Of a stretch of 64,000 bases of DNA, positions 55,290 through 63,362 are shown piece by piece; position 1 is the first letter of the stretch, and every line of letters begins with the position of its first letter. Made by a program: the position numbers and the translations under genes. The DNA lies in contig NZ_CP048649.1 of the NCBI RefSeq assembly GCF_010669305.1, positions 2,170,001-2,234,000 on the forward strand, given 5' to 3'. A model generated the notes under the pieces. That model saw only the letters and a list, made by a program, of their open reading frames with translations. It searched no databases and was not told where the DNA came from. This stretch comes from Aminipila butyrica (GTDB taxonomy: Bacteria; Bacillota; Clostridia; Peptostreptococcales; Anaerovoracaceae).

Positions 55290-55343
55290 ATTCCATCCTC
55301 CCTTTTACAAACGTACAGCGCATCATCTCTCCTGCGCCGTTCT

Positions 55344-55760
55344 CTAACAGCTTTTTTCTTTAAACAGCATGTCATAGATGCTGTAGGTCTTTAACTGTTG
55401 ATCTAAAGAATTCTGTATAACCTGCAAGTTTTGATGTATCTGGCATCTGGAGCCAAATTTCTGCTGCCACTGGCACTGAAAATTAGCTTCCATGCAGCTG
55501 CTTATAGCTCTTTGTCCCTCTGTAATAGAAATCAAATCATATAGGGATAACATTTTGAGGTCAGCAGTCAGCTGACAGCCGCCCTCCACTCCTCTGAGTA
55601 TGCGGATAACCCCAGCCTTATTCAGCTTTTTTAAAATCTTATAGGTAAAATGCTGAGGCAGCGCTTCCTGCTCACATATGGCAGCCGAGTTCAACAGCTT
55701 TCCATCCGCTAGAGCCCTCAAAATACGCAGGGCGTAATCGGTTTCTCTGGTAATCAGCAG
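55344..55760 (-). CDS. Rrf2-family transcriptional regulator (probable CTG start)
   Basis: 138 residues: ITRETDYALRILRALADG wing-helix, HTH ALPQHFTYKILKKLNKAG, and a C(x6)C(x9)C segment (CMEANFQC … RC) that may ligate a 2Fe-2S or 4Fe-4S cluster as in IscR/NsrR. The promoter (TTGACA, 17, TATCAT) overlaps any upstream codon, and AAGGAGG lies 8 bases before a CTG at 55760, so the start appears to be CTG. Other in-frame ATG or TTG codons downstream would remove the helix-turn-helix. It likely governs the ACAD-FprA genes. Confidence 0.75.
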   Translation of the reverse strand: MLITRETDYALRILRALADGKLLNSAAICEQEALPQHFTYKILKKLNKAGVIRILRGVEGGCQLTADLKMLSLYDLISITEGQRAISSCMEANFQCQWQQKFGSRCQIHQNLQVIQNSLDQQLKTYSIYDMLFKEKSC

Positions 55761-55797
55761 CGTCCTTCCCTCCTTTTCATCATCTTTTATACCTCTT

Positions 55798-55826
55798 ATG
55801 ATAGTATTCTGGACTATTATTGTCAA
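55798..55826 (-). promoter_or_regulatory. Promoter of the Rrf2 gene
   Basis: TTGACA (55821-55826) and TATCAT (55798-55803) with a 17-base spacer on the minus strand, 38 bases before the proposed CTG start. Confidence 0.75.
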
Positions 55827-55858
55827 GATTAAATTTACAAAATTTTCTTTAATACAAC

Positions 55859-55905
55859 TAAAAAACACCCTGCCATCATTGATTTCTCAAAGATATCAGG
55901 GTGCT
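55859..55905 (-). terminator. Terminator after the 62-residue gene
   Basis: CACCCTG / CAGGGTG stem followed by TTTTTT on the minus strand. Confidence 0.75.
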
Positions 55906-55910
55906 TTGCC

Positions 55911-56099
55911 TTAGTGCTTCATGGATTCCAAATATTCCTGCATCCTTCGAGCCTGCATGCCCTCGGATAAGGAATAGTCTCGAAAAAAGCTTTTTAAGTC
56001 ATCTCCTTCTAATTTTGAAGAGTATGTCTTAAAATCTCGTACCCGTTCCTGGGTATCCAGCAACGCCTTTTTCAGATAATCTTCCGTTTGCATTCCCAT
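55911..56099 (-). CDS. Small hypothetical protein (62 aa)
   Basis: Unrecognised helical protein rich in Glu, Lys and Ser: MGMQTEDYLKKALLDTQERV … EGMQARRMQEYLESMKH. GGAGGTGA lies 7 bases before the ATG, and the gene has its own terminator, so it is likely real. No membrane segment. Function unknown. Confidence 0.7.
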   Translation of the reverse strand: MGMQTEDYLKKALLDTQERVRDFKTYSSKLEGDDLKSFFRDYSLSEGMQARRMQEYLESMKH

Positions 56100-56155
56100 A
56101 TAATCACCTCCACGGCCTTTAGTATAAGCAAATTTCAGGCAATCATACCTATAGA

Positions 56156-56185
56156 AAAAGGAACCGTCTTGTGAACGGTTCCTTT
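56156..56185. terminator. Terminator after the LysP-like permease gene
   Basis: AAAGGAACCGT / ACGGTTCCTTT hairpin with a T-tract on the minus strand. Confidence 0.85.
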
Positions 56186-56224
56186 CTATGTCGTCGTCTT
56201 ATGTGCTTTTAGTTGAGAGATTAA

Positions 56225-57691
56225 TTACTCTGCTTTTGCATAGTCCTTAGACATGTCAGCTTCTGCTGGGTTTACCTTCTTAGTCTTCTTTACGATCTTG
56301 TAACCAAGATACAGTGCTAAGAACAGTGGAATACCGATGTATGCTACAAGGATTCCTAACCAGTCGATAGTCTCACCGGAAAATGCGGACATACCCTGTC
56401 CAGCAATAACAACTAGACAAAGTAACATAGCCAGAATAGGTCCAAGCGGATACCACTTAGCCTTAAACTTCAGCTCATCCAAGCTGTGGCCCTGAGCCAA
56501 AAATGCCTTTCTGAAGTTGTAGTGAGAGATAGCAATACCCAGCCAAGCGATGAAGCCAGCCAGACCAGAAGCATTTACTAACCAGATGTAAACTGTTCCG
56601 CTTCCTGCCATAGAAGTCAAGAAACAGAGTGCAGCAATAGCTGTAGTCAAAAGCAGTGCCGGGATTGGAACTCCAGCCTTGTTAACGCTCTTGAAGATCT
56701 TCGGTGCTTTGCCTTCCACAGCCATAGCATACAGCATACGAGTGGAAGCGTACATACCAGAGTTACCGCAAGACAGAACGGATGTTAAGATAACAGCGTT
56801 CATGATGGAAGCGGCAGCAGCGATACCAGCTCTTTCAAAGATCAGTGTGAACGGGCTGATTGCGATATCTGTTACTTCACCAGAAGCGTGTAACAGGTTC
56901 GGGTCATTGTACGGCAGTACAAAACCTACGATGATAATCGCACCGATGTAGAAAATCAGAATACGCCAGAATACAGTCTTGATAGCCTTTGGCACGTTCT
57001 CCTCTGGGTTTTCTGTTTCACCAGCAGCAACACCTACCAACTCTGTTCCCTGGAAAGAGAATCCAGCAATCATGAAGATGTTGATGATAGCCATAATACC
57101 ACCTGCAAACGGAGCGTCTCCAACGGTCCAGTTGCTGAATCCAGTGGAATGTCCGCCGATGATACCAACGATCATCAAAAGACCAACGATTAAGAATATA
57201 ATGATGGTAACTACCTTAATTCCTGCAAACCAGAACTCGCTCTCCCCATACATTTTAGCTGAGACAAAGTTTAAGCCAAACAGAAGGGCTAAGAATAGTC
57301 CACTCCAAATAACAGACGGTGTATCTGGGAACCAGAACTTCATTACTAAAGCACCAGCAACCAGCTCAGCTGCTACAGTGATAGCCCAGTTGTACCAATA
57401 GTTCCAGCCTAATGCAAAACCAAAGGCAGGATCTACGAATTTTGTTGCGTAAGTTTCAAATGCGCCGGAAACAGGCATGAACGTAGCCATTTCCCCTAAA
57501 CTAGTCATTAAAAAATAAACCATAATACCGATTACACCATAGGCCAGCAGTGCTCCGCCCGGTCCAGCTTCACTCAACGATCCGCCAAGAGCTACGAACA
57601 GACCTGTACCGATGGCTCCACCGATAGCGATCATGTTCATGTGTCTTGCTTTTAAAGATCGTTTTAAACCTTCTTCTTGTTTTTCACTCAT
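56225..57691 (-). CDS. Amino acid permease (APC, LysP-like)
   Basis: 488-residue transporter with about 12 membrane segments. The N-terminus RSLKARHMNMIAIGGAIGTGLFVALGGSLSEAGPGGALLAYG is characteristic of the AAT/LysP branch; GTELVGVAAGETENPEENVPKAIKTVFWRI is the conserved loop. It closely resembles lysine permeases, but other cationic or neutral amino acids are possible. AAGGAGA precedes the ATG. Confidence 0.88.
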   Translation of the reverse strand: MSEKQEEGLKRSLKARHMNMIAIGGAIGTGLFVALGGSLSEAGPGGALLAYGVIGIMVYFLMTSLGEMATFMPVSGAFETYATKFVDPAFGFALGWNYWYNWAITVAAELVAGALVMKFWFPDTPSVIWSGLFLALLFGLNFVSAKMYGESEFWFAGIKVVTIIIFLIVGLLMIVGIIGGHSTGFSNWTVGDAPFAGGIMAIINIFMIAGFSFQGTELVGVAAGETENPEENVPKAIKTVFWRILIFYIGAIIIVGFVLPYNDPNLLHASGEVTDIAISPFTLIFERAGIAAAASIMNAVILTSVLSCGNSGMYASTRMLYAMAVEGKAPKIFKSVNKAGVPIPALLLTTAIAALCFLTSMAGSGTVYIWLVNASGLAGFIAWLGIAISHYNFRKAFLAQGHSLDELKFKAKWYPLGPILAMLLCLVVIAGQGMSAFSGETIDWLGILVAYIGIPLFLALYLGYKIVKKTKKVNPAEADMSKDYAKAE

Positions 57692-57904
57692 TTTAAGGTC
57701 TCCTTATTTGCTACAAAAAATATTCCTCTAAATAATAAAAATCTAACAACTGCCCTCCTTCTCCTAAACTTTGAAAAATACAGATATATTATAACATATT
57801 TTAATTAAAATGGTGCTCTGATATCTATTTTTGTAAAAATTACAAATTTTTAAACAGCTCCTGTCTAAATGTACAAGTTCTTGATTTTTTTGCGGTAAAC
57901 AGTT

Positions 57905-57932
57905 CACTTTTCTGCGGTTTAAGCATACTATA
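57905..57932 (+). promoter_or_regulatory. Possible sigma-K-like promoter of the Cys-rich peptide
   Basis: CAC at 57905-57907 and CATACTATA from 57924 are 16 bases apart, matching the mother-cell sigma-K pattern (AC, 16, CATAnnnTA). The same stretch also fits a weak sigma-A reading (TTCACT, 17, TACTAT). Confidence 0.4.
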
Positions 57933-57959
57933 AACTACCAGAGAAGGAGGTGCTGTCAT

Positions 57960-58055
57960 ATGTGTCATCCTTGTTGCTGGATCGCCCTATTTGCTCTTTT
58001 CAGAGACTGCGACCGAAATAGACGAAGTCGATCTTGCTGCTGTAGGCGTTGGTAA
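57960..58055 (+). CDS. Small Cys/Arg-rich peptide (31 aa)
   Basis: A 31-codon frame, too short for usual gene calls: it starts MCHPCCWIALFALF and ends RSCCCRRW, with seven Cys and seven Arg. AAGGAGGTG lies 7 bases before the ATG and a strong terminator follows 8 bases after the stop, so the unit looks like a real transcript. A short hydrophobic core and Cys clusters suggest cross-linking or metal binding. With a sigma-K-like promoter it could be a spore coat peptide (inference). Confidence 0.6.
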   Translation: MCHPCCWIALFALFRDCDRNRRSRSCCCRRW

Positions 58056-58063
58056 ATAAATAC

Positions 58064-58135
58064 AAAGCCTGTCGATGTTCCTGTCCCCTGTAAAAACTTT
58101 CATCAGGGAACGCTGGATCCTCGACAGGCTTTTTA
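58064..58135. terminator. Bidirectional terminator
   Basis: AAAGCCTGTCGA / TCGACAGGCTTT outer stem enclosing a second small stem, followed by TTTTT. It separates the small peptide gene and the convergent response regulator gene. Confidence 0.8.
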
Positions 58136-58136
58136 G

Positions 58137-58991
58137 CTATTCCTTCATTTCACTAAATACCAAAAGACCTTCCATAAACTTATCTACATTGGTTTTGCCC
58201 CCATCAGACCGCTTCCCCCGGATACAGTCCATTTCCGCTCGAATACTCTCAAAGTCGAAGACCACGTGATGATAATTCTGAAAAATCTCGTTGTAATAAT
58301 CCTCTACACCCATGGCCGCAATGTTCCGCAGGCCTTTTTTCACGGCCCGCCGAATGCGCTGCTTGACCATTTTGGAGTCTTCCCCCTTCTTCCGACAGTA
58401 CTGAGCCGTTCCTTCCTTAACGGTAAGGCCCAAACCGGACAAGCATTCCTGACAGATGGCCAGAATGTCCCCGGTACCGTTTTCACCCAGCATACCTAAA
58501 ACCCCCAGCAGATACCGAACTGCTTTTAAACGCCGCTCTTTCTCCGACTGAACCGTTACGCCCTCCTGCTGTATGGCTGCCTTTTCTGAAATCATCTCCC
58601 GGATGCCTCCCAAGGTGCTTTCCAGCTCCACCTTTTCATTGACATTTCGCAGGACGCTGACCACTTCGATTAAATTAATCGGCTTGCGGATAAAAAACTG
58701 AATGCCCTCCTGATAGGCCGCCGTCACCATGTCCTTGTCGGAAACCTGAGAAATCATGATAAAGTAAATCCCCGGTTTCATCTGACGAACTTGACGCACC
58801 AGCGAAAGACCATCCTGCCGCGGCATGAGATAGTCTACCAAGACAATATCCGGTTCCTCCACCAGGATATCTTTTACCGCCTCTTCGGCATCCGTAGATA
58901 TGCCAACCACCTCGCCCAGCCCTTGTTCCTCCACGATGTGGTTTAAAATCTTCACTACACTTAAAGAATCATCTACAATGTAATATTTCAT
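58137..58991 (-). CDS. Response regulator, GlnL/YcbB-like
   Basis: 284 residues: receiver with VDDS, phospho-acceptor Asp in IVLVDYLMPRQDG and the PINLIEVV segment, then a YcbB-type DNA-binding domain (about 155-284) with RYLLGVLGMLGENGTGDI and AAMGVEDYYNEIFQNYHHVVFDFE. It abuts the kinase gene upstream. In Bacillus the pair responds to glutamine and controls transport; the flanking amino-acid permeases are candidate targets (inference). Confidence 0.88.
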   Translation of the reverse strand: MKYYIVDDSLSVVKILNHIVEEQGLGEVVGISTDAEEAVKDILVEEPDIVLVDYLMPRQDGLSLVRQVRQMKPGIYFIMISQVSDKDMVTAAYQEGIQFFIRKPINLIEVVSVLRNVNEKVELESTLGGIREMISEKAAIQQEGVTVQSEKERRLKAVRYLLGVLGMLGENGTGDILAICQECLSGLGLTVKEGTAQYCRKKGEDSKMVKQRIRRAVKKGLRNIAAMGVEDYYNEIFQNYHHVVFDFESIRAEMDCIRGKRSDGGKTNVDKFMEGLLVFSEMKE

Positions 58992-60257
58992 TTACTCCTC
59001 CTGAAACTTGGCCGCTGGAATCCACACTTCAAACTTAGTGAAGCTTCCTTCCCTGGATTCCACGGCAATGCGGCCATCAAACTGAACTTCCACCAAATCC
59101 TTTACCAAAGCAAGTCCCAACCCCCGGTTGATGTCCCCGGTGGTTTCATCAAATTTGGTGGAATACCCCGTGACGAAGATGATCTCCAAGTCTTCTTCTT
59201 TGATGCCAGACCCATTATCCGTAATTCGGAATACATAGGACTGTCCGTCTATTTTCAACAGCTCTAAGGTAATCAGCCCTTCCTTTTCATACGGGATGGC
59301 GTCAATGCTGTTAATTACCAAGTTTCTCAAGATAGACATGAGATAATAATGCTCGTTGACGGTGAAATTGCTATACACCTTCACTTTAAACTGAATTGCT
59401 TTATTTTCATGCCGGATGAGGTCCTCCATATCGGTGGACAAAATACTTACGAGGTCTTTGATATTTAAGCTGTTAATCTTGATGTCTGTGAGAAAATTAT
59501 CCCGAAGCCCCTTTATCACCCGGATATAGCCTTTTTTGATCTCGTGAACATCCGTAGCAATATCAAGGGCCAACGTGCGGAATTCCTGAGGAAACACATC
59601 ATCATCCATCTGCTGGTACAGCTGATAGGCCTTCTTCATCACATCCTCAATCTCAAAGATACCTTTTTTCATGAAATACACTTCACTATCAAAGACAGAA
59701 GCCATGACCATTAATTTTTTATAACGAAGCTCATGCTCCTCTTTTTTCAATAAGGACTTATATTGATCCATGGCCAGACAAACAGCAAGCGTCATAGTAG
59801 CCCGAACCATAGCAATGGTCAGCAGGGTGCCCAGTATAGTCAAATTCATATAAGTGAGACCATACATCACAGACAGCTCCGCGGAGTTGCCCAAGGCATC
59901 CCCCAGGACGAGGGCTGTCCAAAAAGCAGTGTAGTTTTTATTCGTATTCCTATAATACAGCAAGAAGTATAAAATACCAAAAGCAAAATAGAAAATCATA
60001 TCCGGCAAAGCATCTCTGGCTGCCTTACCCATATCTCCTGTGGCTGTCCACAACACCAGAAACCGGAAACAAGGAGAACAAATCCCCGTCAGAATCGCTA
60101 GCTTCAAAGGGTGCACATCTTGAAACAGATGAAGACAAATACCAAAGATGACCACAGCCAAGGCAATAATAAAGCCGTCCGAAAATACGTTGATGTACAG
60201 CTGAGAACCGATGGATACACACGCAGCTGTAATAAAAGCCTGTTTTCTCCTCTTCAT
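58992..60257 (-). CDS. Sensor histidine kinase, GlnK/YcbA-like
   Basis: 421 residues with five to six N-terminal membrane segments (about 10-170), a coiled linker and an HATPase domain with SILRNLVINSIDAIPYE, DNGSGIKEEDLE and GLGLALVKDLV. The usual HisKA box is replaced by a Spo0B-like segment, as in YcbA/CitA-type kinases. AGGAGG precedes the ATG, and its stop is directly adjacent to the regulator start. Confidence 0.88.
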   Translation of the reverse strand: MKRRKQAFITAACVSIGSQLYINVFSDGFIIALAVVIFGICLHLFQDVHPLKLAILTGICSPCFRFLVLWTATGDMGKAARDALPDMIFYFAFGILYFLLYYRNTNKNYTAFWTALVLGDALGNSAELSVMYGLTYMNLTILGTLLTIAMVRATMTLAVCLAMDQYKSLLKKEEHELRYKKLMVMASVFDSEVYFMKKGIFEIEDVMKKAYQLYQQMDDDVFPQEFRTLALDIATDVHEIKKGYIRVIKGLRDNFLTDIKINSLNIKDLVSILSTDMEDLIRHENKAIQFKVKVYSNFTVNEHYYLMSILRNLVINSIDAIPYEKEGLITLELLKIDGQSYVFRITDNGSGIKEEDLEIIFVTGYSTKFDETTGDINRGLGLALVKDLVEVQFDGRIAVESREGSFTKFEVWIPAAKFQEE

Positions 60258-60287
60258 ACTGCCTCCTAAAAGTTTTTACTCAGAAAA

Positions 60288-60318
60288 ACGTGGAAGAACT
60301 TTCCAGTGCTTCCACGTA
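60288..60318. terminator. Hairpin between GlnK-like kinase and permease genes
   Basis: ACGTGGAAG / CTTCCACGT stem in the intergenic gap, downstream of the permease gene on the minus strand. Confidence 0.65.
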
Positions 60319-60325
60319 TATTTTA

Positions 60326-61762
60326 TCATCTTATTCTTTCTGGTTCAAGACTCTCCTGGTTTGCCTTTTTTCTACCAGTCACCAGCCGATATCCTACATA
60401 CAAAATGATTGTCAGCGGCAACCCAAAGAGGATAGCCAGCCGTTCTGTCGGATCAAAAACCATGGCTACAATGATGATACAGTAAGTAACAATCGCCAAG
60501 ATTGGCGTAAGTGGATAAAATGGCGTTCGATATTTCAAGTCCTCTACCTTGTTTCCCGCCGCTATGTATCGCTTTCTAAACCGCATCTGGCAGACACAAT
60601 CTACGCCGTAGACAAGGATGTCGATACTGGCCAGCAGAGAAATCAAGAACAGGTACACCGTGTGGGCCGCTACAAAGCTGGATACGATGGCAAAAGCTGC
60701 AAACATAATTGAGATAGCCAAAGCATAAACCGGAACCTTTTTCTTATTCGTCTTGGCCAGAATCTTTGGCGCCTGGTCGTGCTTGGCTAGGGACCACAGG
60801 GTTCGGGTACTAGCGTAGAGGAATCCGTTAGCTGAAGATAATGCCGAGGTCACCACAATGATGTTGATAATCAGTGTAGCCGAGTGGATGCCAGCACTTT
60901 CAAACATATAGGCAAAAGGGCTGCCAGCCAGATTAGCTTCTCTCCAAGGGATTACACAACCGATGAGAATAACGCATATTACATAGCAAGAGGTGATGCT
61001 GATCAGAAAGCCCTTAATTGCTTTCGGCATTTCTACACCGGGATCCTTGCTTTCTCCTGCTGCCGTCGCAATCAGGTCAGACCCGCCGAAGGCGAAAATA
61101 GCGGAAAGCATCGAGGCTAGGATGGCTGAAAAGCCGTTGGGGAAGGCACCCCCATCGTTGACAAAATTGGTAAAACCAATGCGCTCGCCACCTATGACTC
61201 CGGTGATAATTCCAATACCAGTAATAACAAAAAGAATAACAGCAATGATTTTGATACTGGCGAACCAGAATTCTACCTCTCCATAATGTCTGGAAGGTAA
61301 AATGTTCAGTACAATCAGTAATAGGGTGAAGAGTACCGTCCATACCAGAGAGTTCACATCAGGAAAGATGTTTTTCATGATGATTGAGGATGCCACAATC
61401 TGAGCAGTAACGGTAACTGCGCAACTAATCCACTTCATCCAGCCTGTAGTAAAGCCCATAGCCTTGCTAATCAGCTCTGTGGCATAAGCCTGCACGTTGC
61501 CAGCCACTGGCATGGCTACAGCCAATTCGCCCAGACAGGACATCATCAGCCACATAATCAGTGATGCAAAAAGATAAGCCACTACAGCGCCGCCTGGACC
61601 TGCACTGTGTATGACGTATCCGGAAGCCAGAAATATGCCGGTGCCAATGGTTGTACCCATGGCATACATTTGAAGATGTCTGCTAGAAAAATTGCGTTCC
61701 AGGCCTTTGGACTTATTCATGGCTTCTGCGACTTCACTTAATTGTTTCGTACTTGGTTCCAT
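60326..61762 (-). CDS. Amino acid permease (APC family)
   Basis: 478-residue APC transporter with about 12 segments. RHLQMYAMGTTIGTGIFLASG and GGSDLIATAAGESKDPGVEMPKAIKGFLI are family blocks. It is closer in pattern to GABA/aromatic permeases than to LysP. The start at 61762 follows GGAGGAAA; an upstream in-frame start at 61825 is less likely. It sits upstream of the GlnK/GlnL-like pair, a likely regulatory link. Confidence 0.88.
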   Translation of the reverse strand: MEPSTKQLSEVAEAMNKSKGLERNFSSRHLQMYAMGTTIGTGIFLASGYVIHSAGPGGAVVAYLFASLIMWLMMSCLGELAVAMPVAGNVQAYATELISKAMGFTTGWMKWISCAVTVTAQIVASSIIMKNIFPDVNSLVWTVLFTLLLIVLNILPSRHYGEVEFWFASIKIIAVILFVITGIGIITGVIGGERIGFTNFVNDGGAFPNGFSAILASMLSAIFAFGGSDLIATAAGESKDPGVEMPKAIKGFLISITSCYVICVILIGCVIPWREANLAGSPFAYMFESAGIHSATLIINIIVVTSALSSANGFLYASTRTLWSLAKHDQAPKILAKTNKKKVPVYALAISIMFAAFAIVSSFVAAHTVYLFLISLLASIDILVYGVDCVCQMRFRKRYIAAGNKVEDLKYRTPFYPLTPILAIVTYCIIIVAMVFDPTERLAILFGLPLTIILYVGYRLVTGRKKANQESLEPERIR

Positions 61763-61878
61763 ATTATTTCCTCCATACTTTCTTGCTCCATAGAGCATTT
61801 TTTTAATTATAGAGGGTGGCTTCAAAAATCTTCGAGGGGCTTCATTAATGCTGGATTTCTTAGGATTTTTTTAAAATA

Positions 61879-61918
61879 AAACAATCTCGACAGACGAACT
61901 TGCCATCGAGATTGTATT
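61879..61918 (-). terminator. Terminator after the aldehyde dehydrogenase gene
   Basis: ACAATCTCGA / TCGAGATTGT stem followed on the minus strand by TTTTATTTT. Confidence 0.75.
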
Positions 61919-61955
61919 ACTTTGCTCTTATTTATGATTTCACGCTTGTCCCTGT

Positions 61956-63353
61956 TTACCGGAGAAACCGTTTCACCAGCCATAGCTTTCCCTTGGTGAA
62001 AGGCGGATAAGCTAAGGTATTATTCAGAGAAGCTGGTTTTTTCAGCACCCCTTTCTCATGAGAAAACGTATGGAAACTCTGCTGCCCATGGTAACTGCCC
62101 ATGCCCGACCGGCCTACTCCGCCGAAGGGCAGCCAGTGATTTGCCAGATGCAGAATTGTATCATTGATGCAAGCCCCGCCAGAGGAAAGCTCCTTAATCA
62201 CTTTCTTTTCGACCTTCTTCCTTCTGGTGAACAGATACAAAGCCAGGGGCTTCGGTCGCTGCTGAATGCGGCTTATCGCTCCCTCCAGTTCTCCATACGC
62301 AATAACCGGCAGCACCGGTCCAAAGATCTCCTCCTCCATAACAGGATGGTCCCAGCCTGCCAGACGCAGGATGGTGGGCTCAATATACAACGTTTGCGGA
62401 TTGCTGCCGCCTCCAAAAAACAGAGAATCTTTCTCCAATGCAATTAGCTTGGAAATACGCTGAAACTGTCGTCGGTCAATGATACGGCCGTAGTCCCGGC
62501 TTTTTTCTACATTCTTACCATAATATTTCCGCACTGCTTTTTTCATCTGTTCCAGCAGCTTTTCTTCTACGGACTGGTGAACCAGCACGTAATCCGGTGC
62601 CACACAGGTCTGTCCGGCATTAAGCAGCTTTCCCCAGACAATCCGCCGGGCCGCCGCCTTTAAATTAGCCGATTCATCTACGATAACAGGACTCTTGCCT
62701 CCCAGCTCCAAGGTCACCGGCACTAGATTTTCCGCAGCTGCCTGAAGCACCTTCCGTCCTACGGATTCACTGCCTGTAAAGAAGATATAGTCGAAGGCAC
62801 TGTGAACCAGTGCGTCCCCTGTTTCCGGTCCCCCTTCCAGGCAAGTCACGTAGTCTGTCTCAAAAGTATCTTCTATCATTTGCCGGAGAGCGGCAGCCGT
62901 GTGGGCTGCCAATTCCGACGTCTTGAGCACGGCAGTATTGCCAGCTGCTATGGCGCCAATTAAGGGCTCCAGCAACAGCTGAACTGGATAGTTATAAGCA
63001 CCTAAAATCAACACCGTGCCGTAAGGCTCCCGGACAGCATAGCTTCTGGCTGGCATCAAGAATAGGGGCGTCTGCTTTCGTTGAGGCCTGTCCCACTTTT
63101 TTAAATGGTTGATTGCATTTGACAAACTGGCATAGAGAAAGCCCACTTCAGTCATGTAGCTTTCGCTGCTGTGTTTGCCCAAATCATTCTTTAAGGCCTC
63201 ACAAAGAGCCTCCTCATGCTTTTTTAATCCTTGTTTCAAGGCTTTCAGTTGCCGCAATCGGAAATCTACAGCTCTAGTTGCCTTCGTATCAAAATACCGG
63301 CGGTGACGGCTTAAAAGCCCCTTCACATCCGTTCTCGTCCATTCCCTCTCCAT
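61956..63353 (-). CDS. Aldehyde dehydrogenase (class 3-like)
   Basis: 465-residue NAD(P)-dependent enzyme oxidising aldehydes. Motifs: VTLELGGKSPVIV (general base Glu), NAGQTCVAPDYVLV (catalytic Cys), EEIFGPVLPVIAYG, and a C-terminal tail LVKRFLR with hydrophobic character as in fatty-aldehyde dehydrogenases. It starts 9 bases after the Mur ligase stop. Confidence 0.92.
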   Translation of the reverse strand: MEREWTRTDVKGLLSRHRRYFDTKATRAVDFRLRQLKALKQGLKKHEEALCEALKNDLGKHSSESYMTEVGFLYASLSNAINHLKKWDRPQRKQTPLFLMPARSYAVREPYGTVLILGAYNYPVQLLLEPLIGAIAAGNTAVLKTSELAAHTAAALRQMIEDTFETDYVTCLEGGPETGDALVHSAFDYIFFTGSESVGRKVLQAAAENLVPVTLELGGKSPVIVDESANLKAAARRIVWGKLLNAGQTCVAPDYVLVHQSVEEKLLEQMKKAVRKYYGKNVEKSRDYGRIIDRRQFQRISKLIALEKDSLFFGGGSNPQTLYIEPTILRLAGWDHPVMEEEIFGPVLPVIAYGELEGAISRIQQRPKPLALYLFTRRKKVEKKVIKELSSGGACINDTILHLANHWLPFGGVGRSGMGSYHGQQSFHTFSHEKGVLKKPASLNNTLAYPPFTKGKLWLVKRFLR

Positions 63354-63362
63354 GCGCCTGTC

